A stretch of 44,260 nucleotides of DNA from Eubacterium sp. (GTDB lineage Bacteria; Bacillota; Clostridia; Oscillospirales; Acutalibacteraceae): assembly GCA_017514345.1 (NCBI GenBank), contig JAFWKC010000008.1, positions 1 through 44,260 on the forward strand. Reading direction: 5' to 3'. This document shows positions 32,315 through 39,996 of this stretch, piece after piece. The notes beneath the pieces are model-generated. The model was not told the DNA's origin. It did not search any database and saw nothing but the letters and a program-made list of their open reading frames with translations. Both the position numbers and the translations under genes were made by a program. Each line of letters starts with the position of its first letter. Position 1 is the stretch's first letter.

Positions 32315-32422
32315 ATGAAAGAACTCTACACAAAGCCAGAGGTTATCGTTGATGAGTACGAAGCTGTTGACGTAATTGCTACTTCTCAGACAGAGCAGAT
32401 CAACGGCGACGACGACGAATAA
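32315..32422 (+). CDS. 35-aa peptide of the KPE/DVxTxS type, unknown function
   Basis: A 35-codon ORF with ATG at 32315-32317, preceded by AGGAGG and followed 24 bp later by a strong terminator. The peptide reads KELYTKPEVIVDEYEAV in its first half, then DVIATS, and ends in an acidic GDDDE tail. Y, P-E, I-V, D-V and S fall at exactly the same spacing as in the 52-aa peptide at 68-226. No signal peptide. Both genes are the last gene of a unit led by large secreted proteins. It could be a precursor of a modified or cleaved peptide, or a small cytoplasmic partner; neither is shown. Confidence 0.8.
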   Translation: MKELYTKPEVIVDEYEAVDVIATSQTEQINGDDDE

Positions 32423-32446
32423 TCTAAGATTATGGCAAAAAGAAAG

Positions 32447-32474
32447 GGTACGGAGAAATCCGTACCTTTTTCTT
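32447..32474 (+). terminator. Intrinsic terminator of the secreted-protein operon
   Basis: 8-bp stem GGTACGGA / TCCGTACC with a GAAA tetraloop, followed by TTTTTCTTCTTTT. It closes the run of genes from 21008 to 32422. Confidence 0.93.
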
Positions 32475-32489
32475 CTTTTAGAATCAAAA

Positions 32490-32714
32490 TGTTTTCCACC
32501 ATTCTTTCTCGCTTGAGAAAGAACGGTTCGCCAAGAAAGAAACCAAAGGGGAAGGGCCGGCTTCGCGGCATTCCCCCTTGGAACCCCCGTTTTTGAATTG
32601 TGCCTAAACTGAACAGCCTGCTTCGAAACGGGCGCTTTGCACTCCGTTTCGAGTCGACAAAAAATAGGTGAGGGCGTAGCCCTCCATCAAGCTGAACACC
32701 GAATACTGAAAACT
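32490..32714. repeat. Hairpin-rich intergenic element and third GAATAC composite
   Basis: This gene-free stretch between two terminators has a TTCTTTCTC-GCTT-GAGAAAGAA hairpin (32502-32524), a long imperfect stem from CCAAAGGGGAA (about 32542) to TTCCCCCTTGG (about 32581), a CGAAACGGG/CCGTTTCG pair (about 32623-32651), a GAGGGC/GCCCTC hairpin (about 32671-32685), and GCTGAACACCGAATACTGAA ending at the terminator of the LCP gene. Looks like a mobile-type or REP-like intergenic element; no coding capacity seen. Confidence 0.6.
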
Positions 32715-32740
32715 AAAAAAGCGGGCAAACGCCCGCTTTT
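32715..32740 (-). terminator. Intrinsic terminator of the LCP gene
   Basis: Stem GCGGGC / GCCCGC with an AAAC loop plus A/T arms; T6 on the minus strand, 2 bp from the stop codon of the LCP gene. Confidence 0.9.
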
Positions 32741-32741
32741 C

Positions 32742-34052
32742 CTACTGCTGCTCTGCCAAAACCTCCTCGGGAGTTTTGTTATAGATGTAATCTATAAGCA
32801 GCTCTTTATTCTTTTCAACGTTTATTGCGATAACGCTTGCGCCCTTCTTCGTCGCGTAATCCCACGTGTGCTCAAACGGAACTCTTTGCTGTACCATCTG
32901 TCCCTTCATACACGTCATTCCTGCCATCGCGGTGCGTATCAGCTGTCCCTTTGTCAGGTTAGTTTCGATGTACGGCGCGCTGTTCATCGCCATTTTGAGC
33001 AGCTTGAACGGGTTGCCGCCCTTAACCTCGCTGATGATTGACTGCATAACCGTTCGCTGTCTTTTTGTTCTGACAAAGTCGGTGTCAATCTTTCTTATTC
33101 TGCAATATGCGAGCGCCTGTTCGCCAGTCAGCTTGTGCTTTCCTGCTTCAAGCTTGACGTTGCCGTAACGCTTCGGGTGGCTGTTGACCTCTTTTGCCTC
33201 TTTCTTCGTGACGTCAACTTCAACGCCGCCGACGCTGTCGACGAGCACCTTGAACATCTCGAAATCTGCAACGACGTAGCCGTCAACGTCAACGCCGAAG
33301 TTATACTCAATCGTGTCCACAACGCCGTTGTAGCCGTCGTACGACGAGGCTGAATTCAGTCGCTGCTCGCCCTGATGAGCGGGAACGTAAACCCACGTGT
33401 CACGCAAAAACGACGTCATTTTTATGCACCTGTGCTTCATATCAATTGATATGAGCATCATCGAGTCGGCGCGGCTCTTTTCAGTTTCCTGATTCGGTCT
33501 TGCGTCAACGCCGAGCAGAAGAATGTTTTTGACAAATATACTGCTTTTCAGCTCGCTTGACGAAACGTACTGGTTGTCCTTTGCTTCGTCGTAATTAATC
33601 CTGCCGAGCGCCACGTTGAACACAAGCAGCAGCATAAGGACTAATGCAAGCAGAACGGCAACTACGCCGCGCGCAATTTTTTTCGCAGGCGGCAAATCCC
33701 TTTTGCTGTGCTTGCGCCTTTGCCTTGGCGGACGGTTTGTAACCTGACGCTTGTTTTCGCGTCTGCGCTCCTCGTCATAATCGCGCGTAACCTCTGGTCT
33801 GAAGCCGCTTTGCGACTGGCGCGAATTCCTTTCGGGAGGCTTGACGTCAAAGCTGTCAACGTATGAGTTTATGTTAACTGAATTATTTGACTGGTTGTCA
33901 ACGACGGCGTCGTCCGTGCCGACGTCGGGATACGAATACGGGTATTTAGGCTGTTCGCCGTAATAGTTTTCGTCGGCGGGAACGCTTCTGTCGCGCGTGT
34001 CGTTGTTTATTCTTTTTTCGGGATTGAATCCCTCGTTGTCAAATCTTGGCAA
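32742..34052 (-). CDS. LytR-CpsA-Psr (LCP) family cell-wall glycopolymer ligase
   Basis: 436 aa. A long polar, disordered cytoplasmic N-terminus (1-125, Arg/Asn/Asp rich) precedes one transmembrane helix (126-149) and an external LCP domain (about 174-345) with KNILLLGVDARP (175-186), the Arg194-x-Asp196 of SRADSMMLISID, FLRDTWVYVP, and a late ALAYCRIRKIDTDFVRTKRQ segment with the conserved Arg residues that bind the pyrophosphate of the lipid carrier. LCP enzymes transfer glycopolymers such as teichoic acids or capsule to peptidoglycan. ATG follows AGAAGGTGA. A TATAAT at 34085-34090 may be its -10, but no good -35 is present; read-through from rnpB is possible. Confidence 0.93.
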   Translation of the reverse strand: MPRFDNEGFNPEKRINNDTRDRSVPADENYYGEQPKYPYSYPDVGTDDAVVDNQSNNSVNINSYVDSFDVKPPERNSRQSQSGFRPEVTRDYDEERRRENKRQVTNRPPRQRRKHSKRDLPPAKKIARGVVAVLLALVLMLLLVFNVALGRINYDEAKDNQYVSSSELKSSIFVKNILLLGVDARPNQETEKSRADSMMLISIDMKHRCIKMTSFLRDTWVYVPAHQGEQRLNSASSYDGYNGVVDTIEYNFGVDVDGYVVADFEMFKVLVDSVGGVEVDVTKKEAKEVNSHPKRYGNVKLEAGKHKLTGEQALAYCRIRKIDTDFVRTKRQRTVMQSIISEVKGGNPFKLLKMAMNSAPYIETNLTKGQLIRTAMAGMTCMKGQMVQQRVPFEHTWDYATKKGASVIAINVEKNKELLIDYIYNKTPEEVLAEQQ

Positions 34053-34094
34053 ATTATCACCTTCTGTTATTAGAAAATGCTTAAATTATAGTAT

Positions 34095-34293
34095 TACAAA
34101 TCAAAAAGCAGGCGAAGCCGAATTTTGATTTGAAGCGAGAAAACATATGAAGTGATTGTTAGCATTTTGACTTGCAAAATGCTTTAATCACAACAATACA
34201 AATCAAAAAGCAGGCGAAGCCGAATTTTGATTTGAAGCGAGAAAACATATGAAGTGATTGTTAGTATTTTGCTATGCAAAATGCTTTAATCAC
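34095..34293. repeat. 102-bp tandem direct repeat (two copies) between rnpB and the LCP gene
   Basis: Copy 1 at 34095-34196 and copy 2 from 34197 to 34293 are nearly identical. Each has two hairpins: CAAATCAAAA/TTTTGATTTG (with an AGCAGGCGAAGCCGAA loop) and AGCATTTTG/CAAAATGCT around ACTTG; the second is less perfect in copy 2. On the minus strand they sit directly after the RNase P RNA. Not CRISPR: only two units, no spacers. Confidence 0.9.
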
Positions 34294-34304
34294 GTAATAT
34301 GTTT

Positions 34305-34634
34305 TGGAGCAAGTTACCCGTAAGCCGAGTTCTGTCGTGGACGGTCATCTATCTCGACGCAGTGTTGCCACTACGCTCAAGCCGCCCGTCGGGGTTATGT
34401 GTCGAGCAAACAGCTCCCCAGTCGGCGTTGCAGCGGATAGGGTTTACATGGCAGGGGATGTTACCACCCCCTCGGTGAGCTCTTACCTCGCCTTTCCACC
34501 CTTGCCCGTTAAGGCGGTTTATTTCTGTTGCACTATCCCTAAGGTCACCCTCGGCGGCCGTTAGCCGTTATCCTGCTCTGTGCTGCTCGGACTTTCCTCA
34601 CGCCTAAGCGCGCAACCGTCTGGGTAACTTGCCT
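34305..34634 (-). ncRNA. rnpB: RNase P RNA, bacterial class A
   Basis: Catalytic RNA of RNase P, which matures the 5' end of tRNAs. On the minus strand the conserved 5' core GAGGAAAGTCCG, the GGTAAGAGCTCACC block, ACAGAA near the middle and the 3' block AGATAGATGACCGTCCAC plus ACAGAACTCGGCTTAC are all present in order. The ends pair (GCAAGTTACCC with GGGTAACTTGC) to form helix P1. About 330 nt, at the short side for class A. A good promoter lies at 34639-34667. Confidence 0.97.
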
Positions 34635-34638
34635 ATAT

Positions 34639-34667
34639 ATAATAGAATATTTTTTAAATAAAATCAA
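34639..34667 (-). promoter_or_regulatory. rnpB promoter
   Basis: On the minus strand TTGATT (34662-34667), 17-bp spacer, TATTAT (34639-34644), placing the start at the first G of the P1 helix. Confidence 0.8.
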
Positions 34668-34684
34668 TAATTATTAAAAATTAG

Positions 34685-34713
34685 TTGAAAACGCCCAATT
34701 AATGTAGTAAAAT
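34685..34713 (+). promoter_or_regulatory. Promoter of the aldolase-IolC unit
   Basis: TTGAAA (34685-34690), 17-bp spacer, TAAAAT (34708-34713). It is back to back with the rnpB promoter; the two -35 boxes are 17 bp apart. Confidence 0.65.
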
Positions 34714-34770
34714 TATACTGTATTATACTATACATTAACAAAATTCGCACTATATCGGAAAGGAAAAACT

Positions 34771-35613
34771 ATGCTTGTAAATATGAAAAGCCTTTTGGCT
34801 GACGCCGAAAAAGGCAATTATGCAGTCGGCTCGTTTTCCGTTGCTAATATGGAAATGGTGCTCGGCGTTATCAGGGCTGCCGAAGAGCTGAACGCTCCGA
34901 TAATACTCCAGATTGCCGAGGTTCGCTTAAAGCAGTCGCCGCTCGAGCTGATAGGTCCGCTTATGGTGGCAGCCGCAAAGGAAGCAAAGGTACCCGTAGC
35001 CGTTCACTTTGACCACGGCAAAACCTTTGAAAAAATCAGTCAGGCGCTCGACATCGGCTTTACGTCGGTTATGTACGACGGCTCGCACCTTCCGCTTGAC
35101 GAAAACATCGCCGAAACGAACAGGGTTATCGAAAAGGCGCGTCAGTACTCCGCCGCAGTAGAGGCTGAAATCGGATGCGTCGGCGGCAGCGAGGACGGCA
35201 GCGAGGACATTGCGATTAACTGCACTAAGCCCGAGGACGCCGTTCGCTTTGAAAACGAAACGGGCGTTGACGCGCTTGCTATTGCAATCGGAAACGCTCA
35301 CGGCAATTACAAAAGCACGCCGCTTCTCCGCTTTGATATTCTTGAGGAGGTTGACCGCATTACGAAAACTCCTCTTGTGCTTCACGGCGGAACGGGAATT
35401 TCACCCGACGATTTTGTGCGCTGTTCAAAAACAGGCATCAGGAAAATTAATATCGCAACCGCAACCTTTGACAAGGTAGAGCAGTCAGTCCGTCTTGCTT
35501 ACGAAAACGGCACGATTAACGGCTACTACGACCTGCAGAGCGCAGAGGTTGACGGTGCGTACGAAAACGCCAGAAATCACATTTTGATTTTCGGCACAGA
35601 CAATAAAGCCTAA
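34771..35613 (+). CDS. Class II ketose-bisphosphate aldolase (IolJ/FbaA-like)
   Basis: 280 aa, the usual size for class II aldolases of the GatY/KbaY/IolJ/Fba group. Zinc-site elements are seen: VAVHFDHG (His-x2-His region about 78-84), EAEIGCVGGSEDG (Glu at about 132), AIGNAHGNYK (His) and VLHGGTG (His). Cleaves a ketose-(bis)phosphate into DHAP plus an aldehyde. Followed after 21 bp by an IolC-type kinase, so it may cleave 5-dehydro-2-deoxygluconate-6-phosphate to DHAP and malonate semialdehyde. Fructose- or tagatose-bisphosphate is the alternative substrate. ATG follows AAAGGAA. Confidence 0.85.
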   Translation: MLVNMKSLLADAEKGNYAVGSFSVANMEMVLGVIRAAEELNAPIILQIAEVRLKQSPLELIGPLMVAAAKEAKVPVAVHFDHGKTFEKISQALDIGFTSVMYDGSHLPLDENIAETNRVIEKARQYSAAVEAEIGCVGGSEDGSEDIAINCTKPEDAVRFENETGVDALAIAIGNAHGNYKSTPLLRFDILEEVDRITKTPLVLHGGTGISPDDFVRCSKTGIRKINIATATFDKVEQSVRLAYENGTINGYYDLQSAEVDGAYENARNHILIFGTDNKA

Positions 35614-35634
35614 TAACACTTAAGGAGAATAATT

Positions 35635-36654
35635 ATGCAAAACTATGTAACCTTTGATATGTCAAAGCCGCTCGATTTTATCCCGATTGGCAGAATTGCA
35701 ATTGACTTTAACCCGACTGATATGTATATGCCGCTTTCAGAGTCGTCAAACTTCAACAAGTATGTCGGCGGCTCGCCTGCGAATATCGCTGTCGGCCTTG
35801 CCCGTCTTGGCTGCAAGGTAGGCTTTCAGGGCTGCGTCAGCAACGACCAGTTCGGCGATTTTGTCGTAAATTATTTTGACAAAGAGGGCATCGACACCTC
35901 AAAAATTACCCGCGCCCAAAACGGCGAGTGCCTCGGTCTTACCTTTACCGAAATTCTTTCAAAAGAAAAATCCTCAATCCTTATGTACCGCGACAACGTA
36001 GCCGATTTCTGCTTGGCTCCCGAGGATATTGACGAGGCGTACATCGCCTCTGCAAAGGCAATCGTTATCAGCGGCACCGCGCTTGCTCAAAGCCCCTCCC
36101 GCGAGGCTTGCCTCAAGGCTATGATGCTTGCAAAAAAGAACAACACCCGCATCATCTTTGATATCGACTACCGCGAATACACCTGGAAGTCTAAGGACGA
36201 AATTGCCGTTTACTACAGCCTTGTAGCGCAGAACGCAGACATCATCATGGGCTCCCGCGAGGAGTTTGACCTCACCGAAGGCATCGTCGGCGTTCGCGAA
36301 AGCGACCCCGAATCTGCAAAATACTGGCAGTCCTTCGGCGCCTCCATCTGCGTCATCAAGCACGGCAAAGAGGGCTCAACCGCCTACACCAACGACGGTA
36401 AATTCTACACCATCAAGCCTTTCCCAGCTGTTAAGCTCAAGGGCTTCGGCGGCGGCGACGGCTACGGCTCCTCCTTCCTCTACTCACTCCTTCAGGGCAA
36501 AGACATCATCGACTGCCTTGAATTCGGCTCAGCCTCAGCCTCAATCCTCATCTCAGCTCACTCCTGCTCCGACGCTATGCCGTCCGCAGAACAGGTAGAA
36601 GAGTTCATAAAAAAGAGCAAGGAAGAGTACGGCGAGATGGTTGCCCGCGCCTAA
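35635..36654 (+). CDS. iolC: 5-dehydro-2-deoxygluconokinase, PfkB family
   Basis: 339 aa. The start LDFIPIGRIAIDFNP with GG-SPANIAVGLARLG, the central IIFDIDYREYTWKS and the C-terminal LKGFGGGDGYGSSFLY (PfkB signature, catalytic Asp) match IolC. It phosphorylates 5-dehydro-2-deoxygluconate in myo-inositol breakdown. The pair with the upstream aldolase covers two successive steps, but IolB, D, E, G and a transporter are not in the window, so an alternative sugar-acid substrate is possible. The signature has GGGDGYGSS rather than GAGDAF, a mild deviation. Confidence 0.85.
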   Translation: MQNYVTFDMSKPLDFIPIGRIAIDFNPTDMYMPLSESSNFNKYVGGSPANIAVGLARLGCKVGFQGCVSNDQFGDFVVNYFDKEGIDTSKITRAQNGECLGLTFTEILSKEKSSILMYRDNVADFCLAPEDIDEAYIASAKAIVISGTALAQSPSREACLKAMMLAKKNNTRIIFDIDYREYTWKSKDEIAVYYSLVAQNADIIMGSREEFDLTEGIVGVRESDPESAKYWQSFGASICVIKHGKEGSTAYTNDGKFYTIKPFPAVKLKGFGGGDGYGSSFLYSLLQGKDIIDCLEFGSASASILISAHSCSDAMPSAEQVEEFIKKSKEEYGEMVARA

Positions 36655-36699
36655 AATTCGTATCTTTTTCCGTTATGCTTCGTTATTGCCTGAATTCCG

Positions 36700-36895
36700 C
36701 TCGGTCACATACCTTATGTATGCTCCCGTCGACCGATTTTTCGTCAAGCCTTGTCAAACGAAAAAATCCGCTAATTTTTAAAATTTACATTTTTTGACTG
36801 CGTTACGCTAAAATTTGGCTCGGTCACATACCTTATGTATGCTCCCGTCGACCGATTTTTCGTCAAGCATTGTCAAACAAAAAAATCCACTAATT
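36700..36895. repeat. 119-bp spaced tandem copies of the CTCGGTCACATAC element
   Basis: Two copies starting at 36700 and 36819 share CTCGGTCACATACCTTATG, GCTCCCGTCGACCGATTTTT and TTGTCAAAC with few differences. The gene-free region 36655-36952 (298 bp) is mostly this repeat; A/T-rich sequence with a good AAAGGAAAG ribosome site follows. A third, inverted copy is at 5535-5640. Confidence 0.85.
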
Positions 36896-36952
36896 TTAAA
36901 CAAACATTTTTGATATGTTACATATTTATTGTAATTATGAAAGGAAAGTATT

Positions 36953-38122
36953 ATGAGTTTTTGTCCTAATTGCGGAAGCGAAATTAACGGCAATCCGTTA
37001 TTCTGTCCTGAGTGCGGCGCGTATCTTATGAACGCTGAAAATCAGGAAAACGGCGCTGCGCCACAGCAGTCACAGCCTACGCCTGAACAGCAGGCTCCCG
37101 TTTTTGCACAGCAACAGCAGCAGCCGCATCCTCCCGTTCAGCAATCCTCATATCAGCCGCATGAGCAGCAGCCTCAGCAGCCTACGCAGCAGACGTATTA
37201 TCAGCCGCCAACACAACAACAGCAGCCAGCTCAGCAGGCTCCGTATCAGCCGCCTGTTCAGCAGCAACAGCAGGCTTACAACAGCTACAATTACGACCCT
37301 TCGGCCGTTCAGCCGATGCAGGAGGAAAAGGCAAGCACGGGTCTTGCAATACTGTCCTTCTTCATTCCGCTTGTAGGTCTTATTCTGTTTTTCGTAAAGA
37401 AAAACAAGCAGCCGAAAACTGCAAAGGCGTGTATTACTGCGGCGGCAATCAGCATATTACTTAGTACGGTCGTATCCCTTACCTCAAAGAATAAGCTCAA
37501 AAACGAGGTTGCAAAGCTCGACGAAATTACCACGGTTGCTTCCTCTGAGGAAACTACCGAAAGTGCTGAACAGCCCGCATACGACGGCGTTGTATACGGC
37601 ACCTTTGACGATAAGGAATACGTAAACAAATATTTCGGCGTTAAGTATACGCTTCCCGAAAACTTTGCGTTTGATTCGTACGAAAACATCGCGAATTCAA
37701 CTGGCGACCAGCTCGACAGCGAAACGGGACTTCCGATGACGAGCTATTCAACGATGAAGTTCTATTTTGACTCTATGGCTGTCAGCACGGTTAACGGCTC
37801 AAATATCACAACGATGATATTTCCAGCAAACTTCCTTTCCGATTACGCTGACCTCAAGCCTGACGAGTACCTTCAGTCGGTAGTCGAGGGCGGAATGGGC
37901 TCGCGCGACAACGTGAACATCTCGGATTTGTACAGCTTAGCTGTCGGCGACCAGACGTGCTACGCTATGGACGCTACATTTTCGTCAGAGGGCGTCGACC
38001 TCAAAACGACGTATTTTATCATCGAAAAGGACGGCTCTATGTTCATAACTCAGATTATGACAACCTCGAACGACACGATGGAGCCGAAGGCTTATACGGC
38101 ATATTTCAGCGCTGCTGAATAA
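36953..38122 (+). CDS. Zinc-ribbon, Gln/Pro-rich membrane protein of unknown function
   Basis: 389 aa. Zinc ribbon at 1-24 (CPNCG ... CPECG), a low-complexity Gln/Pro/Tyr linker (about 35-120), two hydrophobic segments (about 129-145 and 157-173, the first with STGLAILSFFIPLVGLILFF as in DUF4190-like proteins), then a soluble domain (about 210-389) lacking Cys except one and resembling no enzyme I know. The N-terminus should be cytoplasmic and the hairpin of two helices would return the C-terminal domain inside unless the second segment does not span. Linker DNA is CAG/CCG rich. The PAP2 gene follows after 28 bp. Confidence 0.7.
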   Translation: MSFCPNCGSEINGNPLFCPECGAYLMNAENQENGAAPQQSQPTPEQQAPVFAQQQQQPHPPVQQSSYQPHEQQPQQPTQQTYYQPPTQQQQPAQQAPYQPPVQQQQQAYNSYNYDPSAVQPMQEEKASTGLAILSFFIPLVGLILFFVKKNKQPKTAKACITAAAISILLSTVVSLTSKNKLKNEVAKLDEITTVASSEETTESAEQPAYDGVVYGTFDDKEYVNKYFGVKYTLPENFAFDSYENIANSTGDQLDSETGLPMTSYSTMKFYFDSMAVSTVNGSNITTMIFPANFLSDYADLKPDEYLQSVVEGGMGSRDNVNISDLYSLAVGDQTCYAMDATFSSEGVDLKTTYFIIEKDGSMFITQIMTTSNDTMEPKAYTAYFSAAE

Positions 38123-38150
38123 TATAAAACTTTTCCACGGAGGAATTATT

Positions 38151-39065
38151 ATGAATCCATTATTACTTGCCGCCGTTTCGCTCGGCGACAAAATTGACAG
38201 CACTATGTACGGCTTCGATATGTGGGTATTCCGCTTTTTCGGAGCAATTCAAAACGACTTTTTCACAATAGTTGCAAAGCTTTTTACAACTTTCGGCGAC
38301 GAGGCGTTCGTTATTCCGATGGCTGTGCTCGGCGTTGTGCTTTGCTTCTTCAAGAAAACGCGTAAATACGGCTTTGCGCTGATATTTGCAATTGCGATAG
38401 GCACGATTGTTACAAACGTTGTCGTAAAGCCTATGGCGCTTCGCGTAAGACCGTACAACACGCTTCAGAACGTCAAGGATTACTGGACGTGGTACGTTGG
38501 CGCAGGACAGCTGTCCGAAAGCGACTATTCGTTCCCGTCAGGTCACACGACTGCCGCATTTGAGATTGCAGTTTCTATGGCTCTTGTATTCAGAAGCGAG
38601 GGCAAGAAAAAGCTTTCGTACGTATTACCTATTCTTGCAATCTGTACTATGGGCTCGCGCGTTTACCTTATGGTGCATTATGCGAGCGACGTTATGTGCG
38701 GACTTGTTGTCGGCACAGTTGCAGGCGTTTGCGGTTACTTCATTTCCGTTCTTATCTGCAAGCTTTTTGAAAAGGTTAAATTCCTTGACGCAATCGACGT
38801 TGACAAGCTCTTTAAGAAGCTCGACAAGGAGGATAAGAACCCGTACAAAATCAACAAGTGCGTTATCTGCGTTGCGCTTCTTGCGCTGTTCCTCGTTGGC
38901 TTTATTCCGTCGCTTTCAGAGGGCGGCGAGGACGCTATTCGCTGTGCTTACGTCGGCGAATACGACTGCCAGAACGAAGCTCGTCACGAGGACGAAAAAT
39001 ATCCTGCTATCGACGGCAAGGAATACTGCAAAATCCACTGGAAGCAATTGAAGGGCGTTGAATAA
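38151..39065 (+). CDS. PAP2-family membrane phosphatase with Cys/His C-terminal tail
   Basis: 304 aa, about six transmembrane helices. The three phosphatase motifs are complete: K93-x6-R100-P101, P129-S-G-H132, and S169-R170-x5-H176-x3-D180. Family members remove phosphate from phosphatidic acid, phosphatidylglycerol phosphate or undecaprenyl pyrophosphate; the substrate here is unknown. After the last helix comes an extra tail (about 260-304) with CAYVGEYDC and YCKIHW, a possible metal-binding site not usual in PAP2 proteins. ATG follows GGAGG; the stop overlaps the next start as TAATG. Confidence 0.9.
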   Translation: MNPLLLAAVSLGDKIDSTMYGFDMWVFRFFGAIQNDFFTIVAKLFTTFGDEAFVIPMAVLGVVLCFFKKTRKYGFALIFAIAIGTIVTNVVVKPMALRVRPYNTLQNVKDYWTWYVGAGQLSESDYSFPSGHTTAAFEIAVSMALVFRSEGKKKLSYVLPILAICTMGSRVYLMVHYASDVMCGLVVGTVAGVCGYFISVLICKLFEKVKFLDAIDVDKLFKKLDKEDKNPYKINKCVICVALLALFLVGFIPSLSEGGEDAIRCAYVGEYDCQNEARHEDEKYPAIDGKEYCKIHWKQLKGVE

Positions 39066-39982
39066 TGAGCGTTTTAGTACTTGGAATTTTATATATCGTT
39101 ACAATCCTTCTTGCGATTGCGTTTCGCGTTTGCTTTGCGTTTTCGATTAATTACGACTCCAGAGCGCGCAACATAAGAGCGACGACGGCGTTTACCGTGC
39201 TTACGGTATTTTTCCCGATTATTACGGGCATAGTTTATGCGTGTATGCGTCACGACGCTCAGCAAAATACAAAATTCTGTGCAAGCTGTAACACTCTCGT
39301 TGACGGCGCGATAAAAATGTGTCCCGAATGTAAGGGTATGGTGTTTAAGCGCGCGCCTCATCCAGAAACGGTTAAGTTTGTCAAAAGGAGCGTTTCGCTC
39401 TTCGTTGCAGCGGTTATCATCTTTTTCTGCGGCTTAGGCGTAAGCGCTGCCGAAACGGTTATTGCCGTGAAATTAGGCGCGGACGCCATAAGGAGCTACG
39501 ACAAGGGCGGCTTTGACAAGTGGGCAGGCTACTTTATTGACGAATTCGCAAGCAGCGCAGACAAAGAAAAGAGCGCCGACGCTGAAAATCAGGACGGTGA
39601 AGAAGCTGAAACGAGCGAACAGAGCGAAGAGGACACGACCGCTGACATCGACTCTATTATCGGCAACCTGACGTACTACGACCGCGACGGCAAGGCGTAC
39701 AAAAACGCTGTTGACGTTCCGTATTATTCAAAGGACGGCAAGATTTTCTACTACGTCAAGGAGCCTGATTTGACTCAGTATTTTATTGAGGAGGGCTCAA
39801 AAACGAAGCTCGATATAAAGCGCTGCTTCGTCGACAAGGACGGTTATTTTATCTTTGACGAAAAGGGCGAAATCACGCTTAACGACGACATCGTGACTGC
39901 TTCTGACAAGGACGGGAACACTTACATTCCCGCTTCGCTTGCCATCTGGAACGAAAAAGGCGAGCTTATCACAATGTTCTAA
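39065..39982 (+). CDS. Membrane protein with zinc ribbon, unknown function
   Basis: 305 aa. Two N-terminal hydrophobic segments (about 3-27 and 36-58), a zinc ribbon (CASC ... CPEC, about 76-99), a third segment (about 111-138), then an acidic low-complexity linker (about 165-195, Glu/Asp/Ser) and a C-terminal beta-type domain with repeated YYxxDGK words (YYDRDGKAYKN, YYSKDGKIFYY, DKDGYFIFD). Start overlaps the PAP2 stop by 1 bp, so translation is coupled. Third member of the zinc-ribbon/PAP2/zinc-ribbon unit; family not recognised. Confidence 0.75.
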   Translation: MSVLVLGILYIVTILLAIAFRVCFAFSINYDSRARNIRATTAFTVLTVFFPIITGIVYACMRHDAQQNTKFCASCNTLVDGAIKMCPECKGMVFKRAPHPETVKFVKRSVSLFVAAVIIFFCGLGVSAAETVIAVKLGADAIRSYDKGGFDKWAGYFIDEFASSADKEKSADAENQDGEEAETSEQSEEDTTADIDSIIGNLTYYDRDGKAYKNAVDVPYYSKDGKIFYYVKEPDLTQYFIEEGSKTKLDIKRCFVDKDGYFIFDEKGEITLNDDIVTASDKDGNTYIPASLAIWNEKGELITMF

Positions 39983-39996
39983 AGAATCTAAAGAAA

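Noticed and set aside
34095..34293. Possible CRISPR array
   Set aside because: Only two 102-bp units directly abutting, no spacers and no cas genes.
34304..34564. 86-aa open frame on the plus strand
   Set aside because: Lies within the RNase P RNA gene on the opposite strand.
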